Part shown: in pieces, positions 11,584 through 24,927 of the stretch
How positions within the stretch are numbered: position 1 is the stretch's first letter
How the letters are laid out: every line of letters begins with the position of its first letter
Origin: Auanema rhodensis
Taxonomy: Eukaryota; Nematoda; Chromadorea; Rhabditida; Rhabditidae
Direction of reading: 5' to 3'
DNA length: 64,000 nt
Assembly (NCBI GenBank): GCA_964057225.1
Contig: OZ059898.1
Span: 19,197,267-19,261,266, forward strand
Translations under genes and position numbers: made by a program
Notes under the pieces: model-generated
What the model saw: only the letters and a program-made list of their open reading frames with translations
The model's database searches: none
What the model was told of the DNA's origin: nothing

Positions 11584-13689
11584 CTGTGTTATCAGATTTG
11601 CGCTAGCTTAAAAATGCACCGAGATATCAACTGATATAAGTTCACACTTATATCCTCGATTTTCACCCTGAAGAATTATTTTTTTCGTTGAATAACATTG
11701 TCCATCGTCTTTGCCTTGAAAAAAGGAATCTAAAAACATCTACTTTTTGCTAAATTATTTTGAAATTTTTCGAAAACATTTTTGTCAAAATGTTTTTGGA
11801 AGCAATGTTGAGTGAACATGGAAACTCAACATACACTAATGCATCATTTTTCGAACAATCATAACTAATTTTTGTATTAAGCGTTTCTCAATGTAGTATA
11901 GTGCATTTGATGCGGATTTTTAAGCTGCGTCGATCTGTGTTATCAGATTTGCGCTAGCTTAAAAATGCACCGAGATATCAACTGATATAAGTTCACACTT
12001 ATATCCTCGATTTTCACCCTGAAGAATTAATTTTTTCGTTGAATAACATTGTCCATCGTCTTTGCCTTGAAAAAAGGAATCTAAAAACATCTACTTTTTG
12101 CTAAATTATTTTGAAATTTTTCGAAAAAATTTTTGTCAAAATGTTTTTGGAAGCAATGTTGAGTGTACATGGAAACTCAACATACACTAATGCATCATTT
12201 TTCAAACGATCATAACTAATTTTTGTATTGAGCGTTTCTCAATGTAGTATAGTGCATTCGATGCGGATTTTTAAGCTGCGTCGATCTGTGTTATCAGATT
12301 TGCGCTAGCTTAAAAATGCACCGAGATATCAACTGATATAAGTTCACACTTATATCCTCGATTTTCACCCTGAAGAATTATTTTTTTCGTTGAATAACAT
12401 TGTCCATCGTCTTTGCCTTGAAAAAAGGAATCTAAAAACATCTACTTTTTGCTAAATTATTTTGAAATTTTTCGAAAACATTTTTGTCAAAATGTTTTTG
12501 GAAGCAATGTTGAGTGAACATGGAAACTCAACATACACTAATGCATCATTTTTCGAACAATCATAACTAATTTTTGTATTAAGCGTTTCTCAATGTAGTA
12601 TAGTGCATTTGATGCGGATTTTTAAGCTGCGTCGATCTGTGTTATCAGATTTGCGCTAGCTTAAAAATGCACCGAGATATCAACTGATATAAGTTCACAC
12701 TTATATCCTCGATTTTCACCCTGAAGAATTAATTTTTTCGTTGAATAACATTGTCCATCGTCTTTGCCTTGAAAAAAGGAATCTAAAAACATCTACTTTT
12801 TGCTAAATTATTTTGAAATTTTTCGAAAAAATTTTTGTCAAAATGTTTTTGGAAGCAATGTTGAGTGTACATGGAAACTCAACATACACTAATGCATCAT
12901 TTTTCAAACGATCATAACTAACTTTTGTATTGAGCGTTTCTCAATGTAGTATAGTGCATTCGATGCGGATTTTTAAGCTGCGTCGATCTGTGTTATCAGA
13001 TTTGCGCTAGCTTAAAAATGCACCGAGATATCAACTGATATAAGTTCACACTTATATCCTCGATTTTCACCCTGAAGAATTATTTTTTTCGTTGAATAAC
13101 ATTGTCCATCGTCTTTGCCTTGAAAAAAGGAATCTAAAAACATCTACTTTTTGCTAAATTATTTTGAAATTTTTCGAAAACATTTTTGTCAAAATGTTTT
13201 TGGAAGCAATGTTGAGTGAACATGGAAACTCAACATACACTAATGCATCATTTTTCGAACAATCATAACTAATTTTTGTATTAAGCGTTTCTCAATGTAG
13301 TATAGTGCATTTGATGCGGATTTTTAAGCTGCGTCGATCTGTGTTATCAGATTTGCGCTAGCTTAAAAATGCACCGAGATATCAACTGATATAAGTTCAC
13401 ACTTATATCCTCGATTTTCACCCTGAAGAATTAATTTTTTCGTTGAATAACATTGTCCATCGTCTTTGCCTTGAAAAAAGGAATCTAAAAACATCTACTT
13501 TTTGCTAAATTATTTTGAAATTTTTCGAAAAAATTTTTGTCAAAATGTTTTTGGAAGCAATGTTGAGTGTACATGGAAACTCAACATACACTAATGCATC
13601 ATTTTTCAAACGATCATAACTAACTTTTGTATTGAGCGTTTCTCAATGTAGTATAGTGCATTCGATGCGGATTTTTAAGCTGCGTCGAT
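11584..13689. repeat. Three tandem 702-bp dimers (M34-M39)
   Basis: The A unit marked by gaaaacattt (about p194) alternates with the B unit marked by gtattgagcg (p297 G) three times. M37 and M39 additionally share taactttt, which M35 lacks, so the last two dimers are closest relatives. The A mark also occurs in M30, with an extra change (ttttttgaaaac). Confidence 0.85.
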
Positions 13690-15093
13690 CTGTGTTATCA
13701 GATTTGCGCTAGCTTAAAAATGCACCGAGATATCAACTGATATAAGTTCACACTTATATCCTCGATTTTCACCCTGAAGAATTAATTTTTTCGTTGAATA
13801 ACATTGTCCATCGTCTTTGCCTTGAAAAAAGGAATCTAAAAACATCTACTTTTTGCTAAATTATTTTGAAATTTTTCGAAAAAATTTTTGTCAAAATGTT
13901 TTTGGAAGCAATGTTGAGTGAACATGGAAACTCAACATACACTAATGCATCATTTTTCGAACAATCATAACTAATTTTTGTATTAAGCGTTTCTCAATGT
14001 AGTATAGTGCATTTGATGCAGATTTTTAAGCTGCGTCGATCTGTGTTATCAGATTTGCGCTAGCTTAAAAATGCACCGAGATATCAACTGATATAAGTTC
14101 ACACTTATATCCTCGATTTTCACCCTGAAGAATTATTTTTTTCGTTGAATAACATTGTCCATCGTCTTTGCCTTGAAAAAAGGAATCTAAAAACATCTAC
14201 TTTTTGCTAAATTATTTTGAAATTTTTCGAAAAAATTTTTGTCAAAATGTTTTTGGAAGCAATGTTGAGTGAACATGGAAACTCAACATACACTAATGCA
14301 TCATTTTTCGAACAATCATAACTAATTTTTGTATTAAGCGTTTCTCAATGTAGTATAGTGCATTTGATGCGGATTTTTAAGCTGCGTCGATCTGTGTTAT
14401 CAGATTTGCGCTAGCTTAAAAATGCACCGAGATATCAACTGATATAAGTTCACACTTATATCCTCGATTTTCACCCTGAAGAATTAATTTTTTCGTTGAA
14501 TAACATTGTCCATCGTCTTTGCCTTGAAAAAAGGAATCTAAAAACATCTACTTTTTGCTAAATTATTTTGAAATTTTTCGAAAAAATTTTTGTCAAAATG
14601 TTTTTGGAAGCAATGTTGAGTGAACATGGAAACTCAACATACACTAATGCATCATTTTTCGAACAATCATAACTAATTTTTGTATTAAGCGTTTCTCAAT
14701 GTAGTATAGTGCATTTGATGCAGATTTTTAAGCTGCGTCGATCTGTGTTATCAGATTTGCGCTAGCTTAAAAATGCACCGAGATATCAACTGATATAAGT
14801 TCACACTTATATCCTCGATTTTCACCCTGAAGAATTATTTTTTTCGTTGAATAACATTGTCCATCGTCTTTGCCTTGAAAAAAGGAATCTAAAAACATCT
14901 ACTTTTTGCTAAATTATTTTGAAATTTTTCGAAAAAATTTTTGTCAAAATGTTTTTGGAAGCAATGTTGAGTGAACATGGAAACTCAACATACACTAATG
15001 CATCATTTTTCGAACAATCATAACTAATTTTTGTATTAAGCGTTTCTCAATGTAGTATAGTGCATTTGATGCGGATTTTTAAGCTGCGTCGAT
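13690..15093. repeat. Two tandem 702-bp dimers (M40-M43), all class A
   Basis: M40 and M42 share p96 A and gatgcagat (p331 A); M41 and M43 share p96 T. The marker p331 lies in a bulge of the junction dyad and is also a CpG transition. Confidence 0.85.
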
Positions 15094-17199
15094 CTGTGTT
15101 ATCAGATTTGCGCTAGCTTAAAAATGCACCGAGATATCAACTGATATAAGTTCACACTTATATCCTCGATTTTCACCCTGAAGAATTAATTTTTTCGTTG
15201 AATAACATTGTCCATCGTCTTTGCCTTGAAAAAAGGAATCTAAAAACATCTACTTTTTGCTAAATTATTTTGAAATTTTTCGAAAAAATTTTTGTCAAAA
15301 TGTTTTTGGAAGCAATGTTGAGTGTACATGGAAACTCAACATACACTAATGCATCATTTTTCAAACGATCATAACTAATTTTTGTATTAAGCGTTTCTCA
15401 ATGTAGTATAGTGCATTCGATGCGGATTTTTAAGCTGCGTCGATCTGTGTTATCAGATTTGCGCTAGCTTAAAAATGCACCGAGATATCAACTGATATAA
15501 GTTCACACCTATATCCTCGATTTTCACCCTGAAGAATTATTTTTTTCGTTGAATAACATTGTCCATCGTCTTTGCCTTGAAAAAAGGAATCTAAAAACAT
15601 CTACTTTTTGCTAAATTATTTTGAAATTTTTCGAAAAAATTTTTGTCAAAATGTTTTTGGAAGCAATGTTGAGTGAACATGGAAACTCAACATACACTAA
15701 TGCATCATTTTTCGAACAATCATAACTAATTTTTGTATTAAGCGTTTCTCAATGTAGTATAGTGCATTCGATGCGGATTTTTAAGCTGCGTCGATCTGTG
15801 TTATCAGATTTGCGCTAGCTTAAAAATGCACCGAGATATCAACTGATATAAGTTCACACTTATATCCTCGATTTTCACCCTGAAGAATTATTTTTTTCGT
15901 TGAATAACATTGTCCATCGTCTTTGCCTTGAAAAAAGGAATCTAAAAACATCTACTTTTTGCTAAATTATTTTGAAATTTTTCGAAAAAATTTTTGTCAA
16001 AATGTTTTTGGAAGCAATGTTGAGTGAACATGGAAACTCAACATACACTAATGCATCATTTTTCGAACAATCATAACTAATTTTTGTATTAAGCGTTTCT
16101 CAATGTAGTATAGTGCATTTGATGCGGATTTTTAAGCTGCGTCGATCTGTGTTATCAGATTTGCGCTAGCTTAAAAATGCACCGAGATATCAACTGATAT
16201 AAGTTCACACTTATATCCTCGATTTTCACCCTGAAGAATTAATTTTTTCGTTGAATAACATTGTCCATCGTCTTTGCCTTGAAAAAAGGAATCTAAAAAC
16301 ATCTACTTTTTGCTAAATTATTTTGAAATTTTTCGAAAAAATTTTTGTCAAAATGTTTTTGGAAGCAATGTTGAGTGTACATGGAAACTCAACATACACT
16401 AATGCATCATTTTTCAAACGATCATAACTAATTTTTGTATTAAGCGTTTCTCAATGTAGTATAGTGCATTCGATGCGGATTTTTAAGCTGCGTCGATCTG
16501 TGTTATCAGATTTGCGCTAGCTTAAAAATGCACCGAGATATCAACTGATATAAGTTCACACTTATATCCTCGATTTTCACCCTGAAGAATTATTTTTTTC
16601 GTTGAATAACATTGTCCATCGTCTTTGCCTTGAAAAAAGGAATCTAAAAACATCTACTTTTTGCTAAATTATTTTGAAATTTTTCGAAAAAATTTTTGTC
16701 AAAATGTTTTTGGAAGCAATGTTGAGTGAACATGGAAACTCAACATACACTAATGCATCATTTTTCGAACAATCATAACTAATTTTTGTATTAAGCGTTT
16801 CTCAATGTAGTATAGTGCATTTGATGCGGATTTTTAAGCTGCGTCGATCTGTGTTATCAGATTTGCGCTAGCTTAAAAATGCACCGAGATATCAACTGAT
16901 ATAAGTTCACACTTATATCCTCGATTTTCACCCTGAAGAATTAATTTTTTCGTTGAATAACATTGTCCATCGTCTTTGCCTTGAAAAAAGGAATCTAAAA
17001 ACATCTACTTTTTGCTAAATTATTTTGAAATTTTTCGAAAAAATTTTTGTCAAAATGTTTTTGGAAGCAATGTTGAGTGTACATGGAAACTCAACATACA
17101 CTAATGCATCATTTTTCAAACGATCATAACTAATTTTTGTATTAAGCGTTTCTCAATGTAGTATAGTGCATTCGATGCGGATTTTTAAGCTGCGTCGAT

Positions 17200-20100
17200 C
17201 TGTGTTATCAGATTTGCGCTAGCTAAAAAATGCACCGAGATATCAACTGATATAAGTTCACACTTATATCCTCGATTTTCACCCTGAAGAATTATTTTTT
17301 TCGTTGAATAACATTGTCCATCGTCTTTGCCTTGAAAAAAGGAATCTAAAAACATCTACTTTTTGCTAAATTATTTTGAAATTTTTCGAAAAAATTTTTG
17401 TCAAAATGTTTTTGGAAGCAATGTTGAGTGAACATGGAAACTCAACATACACTAATGCATCATTTTTCGAACAATCATAACTAATTTTTGTATTAAGCGT
17501 TTCTCAATGTAGTATAGTGCATTTGATGCGGAATTTTAAGCTGCGTCGATCTGTGTTATCAGATTTGCGCTAGCTTAAAAATGCACCGAGATATCAACTG
17601 ATATAAGTTCACACTTATATCCTCGATTTTCACCCTGAAGAATTAATTTTTTCGTTGAATAACATTGTCCATCGTCTTTGCCTTGAAAAAAGGAATCTAA
17701 AAACATCTACTTTTTGCTAAATTATTTTGAAATTTTTCGAAAAAATTTTTGTCAAAATGTTTTTGGAAGCAATGTTGAGTGAACATGGAAACTCAACATA
17801 CACTAATGCATCATTTTTCGAACAATCATAACTAATTTTTGTATTAAGCGTTTCTCAATGTAGTATAGTGCATTTGATGCGGATTTTTAAGCTGCGTCGA
17901 TCTGTGTTATCAGATTTGCGCTAGCTTAAAAATGCACCGAGATATCAACTGATATAAGTTCACACTTATATCCTCGATTTTCACCCTGAAGAATTAATTT
18001 TTTCGTTGAATAACATTGTCCATCGTCTTTGCCTTGAAAAAAGGAATCTAAAAACATCTACTTTTTGCTAAATTATTTTGAAATTTTTCGAAAAAATTTT
18101 TGTCAAAATGTTTTTGGAAGCAATGTTGAGTGTACATGGAAACTCAACATACACTCAACATGCATCATTTTTCAAACGATCATAACTAATTTTTGTATTA
18201 AGCGTTTCTCAATGTAGTATAGTGCATTCGATGCGGATTTTTAAGCTGCGTCGATCTGTGTTATCAGATTTGCGCTAGCTTAAAAATGCACCGAGATATC
18301 AACTGATATAAGTTCACACTTATATCCTCGATTTTCACCCTGAAGAATTATTTTTTTCGTTGAATAACATTGTCCATCGTCTTTGCCTTGAAAAAAGGAA
18401 TCTAAAAACATCTACTTTTTGCTAAATTATTTTGAAATTTTTCGAAAAAATTTTTGTCAAAATGTTTTTGGAAGCAATGTTGAGTGAACATGGAAACTCA
18501 ACATACACTAATGCATCATTTTTCGAACAATCATAACTAATTTTTGTATTAAGCGTTTCTCAATGTAGTATAGTGCATTTGATGCGGATTTTTAAGCTGC
18601 GTCGATCTGTGTTATCAGATTCGCGCTAGCTTAAAAATGCACCGAGATATCAACTGATATAAGTTCACACTTATATCCTCGATTTTCACCCTGAAGAATT
18701 AATTTTTTCGTTGAATAACATTGTCCATCGTCTTTGCCTTGAAAAAAGGAATCTAAAAACATCTACTTTTTGCTAAATTATTTTGAAATTTTTCGAAAAA
18801 AATTTTGTCAAAATGTTTTTGGAAGCAATGTTGAGTGTACATGGAAACTCAACATACACTAATGCATCATTTTTCAAACGATCATAACTAATTTTTGTAT
18901 TAAGCGTTTCTCAATGTAGTATAGTGCATTCGATGCGGATTTTTAAGCTGCGTCGATCTGTGTTATCAGATTTGCGCTAGCTTAAAAATGCACCGAGATA
19001 TCAACTGATATAAGTTCACACTTATATCCTCGATTTTCACCCTGAAGAATTATTTTTTTCGTTGAATAACATTGTCCATCGTCTTTGCCTTGAAAAAAGG
19101 AATCTAAAAACATCTACTTTTTGCTAAATTATTTTGAAATTTTTCGAAAAAATTTTTGTCAAAATGTTTTTGGAAGCAATGTTGAGTGAACATGGAAACT
19201 CAACATACACTAATGCATCATTTTTCGAACAATCATAACTAATTTTTGTATTAAGCGTTTCTCAATGTAGTATAGTGCATTTGATGCGGATTTTTAAGCT
19301 GCGTCGATCTGTGTTATCAGATTTGCGCTAGCTTAAAAATGCACCGAGATATCAACTGATATAAGTTCACACTTATATCCTCGATTTTCACCCTGAAGAA
19401 TTAATTTTTTCGTTGAATAACATTGTCCATTGTCTTTGCCTTGAAAAAAGGAATCTAAAAACATCTACTTTTTGCTAAATTATTTTGAAATTGTTCGAAA
19501 AAATTTTTGTCAAAATGTTTTTGGAAGCAATGTTGAGTGTACATGGAAACTCAACATACACTAATGCATCATTTTTCAAACGATCATAACTAATTTTTGT
19601 ATTAAGCGTTTCTTAATGTAGTATAGTGCATTCGATGCGGTATTTTAAGCTGCGTCGATCTGTGTTATCAGATTTGCGCTAGCTAAAAAATGCACCGAGA
19701 TATCAACTGATATAAGTTCACACTTATATCCTCGATTTTCACCCTGAAGAATTATTTTTTTCGTTGAATAACATTGTCCATCGTCTTTGCCTTGAAAAAA
19801 GGAATCTAAAAACATCTACTTTTTGCTAAATTATTTTGAAATTTTTCGAAAAAATTTTTGTCAAAATGTTTTTGGAAGCAATGTTGAGTGAACATGGAAA
19901 CTCAACATACACTAATGCATCATTTTTCGAACAATCATAACTAATTTTTGTATTAAGCGTTTCTCAATGTAGTATAGTGCATTTGATGCGGATTTTTAAG
20001 CTGCGTCGATCTGTGTTATCAGATTTGCGCTAGCTTAAAAATGCACCGAGATATCAACTGATATAAGTTCACACTTATATCCTCGATTTTCACCCTGAAG

Positions 20101-20712
20101 AATTAATTTTTTCGTTGAATAACATTGTCCATCGTCTTTGCCTTGAAAAAAGGAATCTAAAAACATCTACTTTTTGCTAAATTATTTTGAAATTTTTCGA
20201 AAAAATTTTTGTCAAAATGTTTTTGGAAGCAATGTTGAGTGAACATGGAAACTCAACATACACTAATGCATCATTTTTCGAACAATCATAACTAATTTTT
20301 GTATTAAGCGTTTCTCAATGTAGTATAGTGCATTTGATGCGGATTTTTAAGCTGCGTCGATCTGTGTTATCAGATTTGCGCTAGCTTAAAAATGCACCGA
20401 GATATCAACTGATATAAGTTCACACTTATATCCTCGATTTTCACCCTGAAGAATTAATTTTTTTGTTGAATAACATTGTCTATCGTCTTTGCCTTGAAAA
20501 AAGGAATCTAAAAACATCTACTTTTTGCTAAATTATTTTGAAATTTTTCGAAAAAATTTTTGTCAAAATGTTTTTGGAAGCAATGTTGAGTGAACATGGA
20601 AACTCAACATACACTAATGCATCATTTTTCGAACAATCATAACTAATTTTTGTATTAAGCGTTTCTCAATGTAGTATAGTGCATTTGATGCGGATTTTTA
20701 AGCTGCGTCGAT
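17200..20712. repeat. 10-unit block M50-M59, duplicated at 21415-24927
   Basis: Ordered marks are gctagctaaaaaa (M50), A, the 354-bp unit (M52), A with p96 T, agattcgcgc (M54), A, gaaattgttcg (M56), gctagctaaaaaa (M57), A, and ttttttgttg with tgtctatcg (M59). M62-M71 repeat all of these in order 4215 bp later (12 units plus the 3 extra bases). I noticed only about seven base differences in roughly 3.5 kb, four of them in M56 (two C-to-T changes and a ggat/ggta swap). A recent 12-unit shift by unequal exchange is inferred. Confidence 0.85.
17902..18255. repeat. M52, 354-bp unit with a 3-bp net insertion
   Basis: Where other units read acactaatgcatc, this one reads acactcaacatgcatc. The change makes a second actcaacat two bases after the normal one, which suggests template switching or slippage onto the nearby copy rather than a simple 3-bp insertion. 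It adds a second CTCAACAT arm that could pair with the ATGTTGAG arm. Same change in M64. Confidence 0.9.
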
Positions 20713-21414
20713 CTGTGTTATCAGATTTGCGCTAGCTTAAAAATGCACCGAGATATCAACTGATATAAGTTCACACTTATATCCTCGATTTTCACCCTGA
20801 AGAATTATTTTTTTCGTTGAATAACATTGTCCATCGTCTTTGCCTTGAAAAAAGGAATCTAAAAACATCTACTTTTTGCTAAATTATTTTGAAATTTTTC
20901 GAAAAAATTTTTGTCAAAATGTTTTTGGAAGCAATGTTGAGTGTACATGGAAACTCAACATACACTAATGCATCATTTTTCAAACGATCATAACTAATTT
21001 TTGTATTGAGCGTTTCTCAATGTAGTATAGTGCATTCGATGCGGATTTTTAAGCTGCGTCGATCTGTGTTATCAGATTTGCGCTAGCTTAAAAATGCACC
21101 GAGATATCAACTGATATAAGTTCACACTTATATCCTCGATTTTCACCCTGAAGAATTATTTTTTTCGTTGAATAACATTGTCCATCGTCTTTGCCTTGAA
21201 AAAAGGAATCTAAAAACATCTACTTTTTGCTAAATTATTTTGAAATTGTTCGAAAAAATTTTTGTCAAAATGTTTTTGGAAGCAATGTTGAGTGTACATG
21301 GAAACTCAACATACACTAATGCATCATTTTTCAAACGATCATAACTAATTTTTGTATTAAGCGTTTCTCAATGTAGTATAGTGCATTCGATGCGGATTTT
21401 TAAGCTGCGTCGAT

Positions 21415-24400
21415 CTGTGTTATCAGATTTGCGCTAGCTAAAAAATGCACCGAGATATCAACTGATATAAGTTCACACTTATATCCTCGATTTTCACCCT
21501 GAAGAATTATTTTTTTCGTTGAATAACATTGTCCATCGTCTTTGCCTTGAAAAAAGGAATCTAAAAACATCTACTTTTTGCTAAATTATTTTGAAATTTT
21601 TCGAAAAAATTTTTGTCAAAATGTTTTTGGAAGCAATGTTGAGTGAACATGGAAACTCAACATACACTAATGCATCATTTTTCGAACAATCATAACTAAT
21701 TTTTGTATTAAGCGTTTCTCAATGTAGTATAGTGCATTTGATGCGGATTTTTAAGCTGCGTCGATCTGTGTTATCAGATTTGCGCTAGCTTAAAAATGCA
21801 CCGAGATATCAACTGATATAAGTTCACACTTATATCCTCGATTTTCACCCTGAAGAATTAATTTTTTCGTTGAATAACATTGTCCATCGTCTTTGCCTTG
21901 AAAAAAGGAATCTAAAAACATCTACTTTTTGCTAAATTATTTTGAAATTTTTCGAAAAAATTTTTGTCAAAATGTTTTTGGAAGCAATGTTGAGTGAACA
22001 TGGAAACTCAACATACACTAATGCATCATTTTTCGAACAATCATAACTAATTTTTGTATTAAGCGTTTCTCAATGTAGTATAGTGCATTTGATGCGGATT
22101 TTTAAGCTGCGTCGATCTGTGTTATCAGATTTGCGCTAGCTTAAAAATGCACCGAGATATCAACTGATATAAGTTCACACTTATATCCTCGATTTTCACC
22201 CTGAAGAATTAATTTTTTCGTTGAATAACATTGTCCATCGTCTTTGCCTTGAAAAAAGGAATCTAAAAACATCTACTTTTTGCTAAATTATTTTGAAATT
22301 TTTCGAAAAAATTTTTGTCAAAATGTTTTTGGAAGCAATGTTGAGTGTACATGGAAACTCAACATACACTCAACATGCATCATTTTTCAAACGATCATAA
22401 CTAATTTTTGTATTAAGCGTTTCTCAATGTAGTATAGTGCATTCGATGCGGATTTTTAAGCTGCGTCGATCTGTGTTATCAGATTTGCGCTAGCTTAAAA
22501 ATGCACCGAGATATCAACTGATATAAGTTCACACTTATATCCTCGATTTTCACCCTGAAGAATTATTTTTTTCGTTGAATAACATTGTCCATCGTCTTTG
22601 CCTTGAAAAAAGGAATCTAAAAACATCTACTTTTTGCTAAATTATTTTGAAATTTTTCGAAAAAATTTTTGTCAAAATGTTTTTGGAAGCAATGTTGAGT
22701 GAACATGGAAACTCAACATACACTAATGCATCATTTTTCGAACAATCATAACTAATTTTTGTATTAAGCGTTTCTCAATGTAGTATAGTGCATTTGATGC
22801 GGATTTTTAAGCTGCGTCGATCTGTGTTATCAGATTCGCGCTAGCTTAAAAATGCACCGAGATATCAACTGATATAAGTTCACACTTATATCCTCGATTT
22901 TCACCCTGAAGAATTAATTTTTTCGTTGAATAACATTGTCCATCGTCTTTGCCTTGAAAAAAGGAATCTAAAAACATCTACTTTTTGCTAAATTATTTTG
23001 AAATTTTTCGAAAAAATTTTTGTCAAAATGTTTTTGGAAGCAATGTTGAGTGTACATGGAAACTCAACATACACTAATGCATCATTTTTCAAACGATCAT
23101 AACTAATTTTTGTATTAAGCGTTTCTCAATGTAGTATAGTGCATTCGATGCGGATTTTTAAGCTGCGTCGATCTGTGTTATCAGATTTGCGCTAGCTTAA
23201 AAATGCACCGAGATATCAACTGATATAAGTTCACACTTATATCCTCGATTTTCACCCTGAAGAATTATTTTTTTCGTTGAATAACATTGTCCATCGTCTT
23301 TGCCTTGAAAAAAGGAATCTAAAAACATCTACTTTTTGCTAAATTATTTTGAAATTTTTCGAAAAAATTTTTGTCAAAATGTTTTTGGAAGCAATGTTGA
23401 GTGAACATGGAAACTCAACATACACTAATGCATCATTTTTCGAACAATCATAACTAATTTTTGTATTAAGCGTTTCTCAATGTAGTATAGTGCATTTGAT
23501 GCGGATTTTTAAGCTGCGTCGATCTGTGTTATCAGATTTGCGCTAGCTTAAAAATGCACCGAGATATCAACTGATATAAGTTCACACTTATATCCTCGAT
23601 TTTCACCCTGAAGAATTAATTTTTTCGTTGAATAACATTGTCCATCGTCTTTGCCTTGAAAAAAGGAATCTAAAAACATCTACTTTTTGCTAAATTATTT
23701 TGAAATTGTTCGAAAAAATTTTTGTCAAAATGTTTTTGGAAGCAATGTTGAGTGTACATGGAAACTCAACATACACTAATGCATCATTTTTCAAACGATC
23801 ATAACTAATTTTTGTATTAAGCGTTTCTCAATGTAGTATAGTGCATTCGATGCGGATTTTTAAGCTGCGTCGATCTGTGTTATCAGATTTGCGCTAGCTA
23901 AAAAATGCACCGAGATATCAACTGATATAAGTTCACACTTATATCCTCGATTTTCACCCTGAAGAATTATTTTTTTCGTTGAATAACATTGTCCATCGTC
24001 TTTGCCTTGAAAAAAGGAATCTAAAAACATCTACTTTTTGCTAAATTATTTTGAAATTTTTCGAAAAAATTTTTGTCAAAATGTTTTTGGAAGCAATGTT
24101 GAGTGAACATGGAAACTCAACATACACTAATGCATCATTTTTCGAACAATCATAACTAATTTTTGTATTAAGCGTTTCTCAATGTAGTATAGTGCATTTG
24201 ATGCGGATTTTTAAGCTGCGTCGATCTGTGTTATCAGATTTGCGCTAGCTTAAAAATGCACCGAGATATCAACTGATATAAGTTCACACTTATATCCTCG
24301 ATTTTCACCCTGAAGAATTAATTTTTTCGTTGAATAACATTGTCCATCGTCTTTGCCTTGAAAAAAGGAATTTAAAAACATCTACTTTTTGCTAAATTAT

Positions 24401-24927
24401 TTTGAAATTTTTCGAAAAAATTTTTGTCAAAATGTTTTTGGAAGCAATGTTGAGTGAACATGGAAACTCAACATACACTAATGCATCATTTTTCGAACAA
24501 TCATAACTAATTTTTGTATTAAGCGTTTCTCAATGTAGTATAGTGCATTTGATGCGGATTTTTAAGCTGCGTCGATCTGTGTTATCAGATTTGCGCTAGC
24601 TTAAAAATGCACCGAGATATCAACTGATATAAGTTCACACTTATATCCTCGATTTTCACCCTGAAGAATTAATTTTTTTGTTGAATAACATTGTCTATCG
24701 TCTTTGCCTTGAAAAAAGGAATCTAAAAACATCTACTTTTTGCTAAATTATTTTGAAATTTTTCGAAAAAATTTTTGTCAAAATGTTTTTGGAAGCAATG
24801 TTGAGTGAACATGGAAACTCAACATACACTAATGCATCATTTTTCGAACAATCATAACTAATTTTTGTATTAAGCGTTTCTCAATGTAGTATAGTGCATT
24901 TGATGCGGATTTTTAAGCTGCGTCGAT
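21415..24927. repeat. Second copy of the 10-unit block (M62-M71)
   Basis: Carries the same ordered marks as M50-M59, including the 354-bp unit and the pair ttttttgttg/tgtctatcg in M71. M70 has a private ggaatttaaa shared with M72. It is directly followed by the M70-M75 dimer run. Confidence 0.85.
22117..22470. repeat. M64, second 354-bp unit
   Basis: Identical length variant to M52, 4215 bp downstream, embedded in the same order of neighbours. It is therefore a duplicate of the same event rather than a second insertion. Confidence 0.9.

Larger units (their letters stand above)
10180..24225. repeat. Zone 2 (M30-M69): mostly alternating B/A dimers with reversed p96 linkage
   Basis: From M30 onward class A units with p96 T appear for the first time (M30, 34, 36, 38, 41, 43, 45, 46, 48, 50, 53, 55, 57, 62, 65, 67, 69), commonly next to B units with p96 A (M32, 35, 37, 39, 44, 47, 49, 52, 54, 56, 64, 66, 68). 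The local higher-order unit is often this 702-bp pair. It contains the dimer runs, the two 354-bp units and the 10-unit duplication listed separately. No gene is present. Confidence 0.8.
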
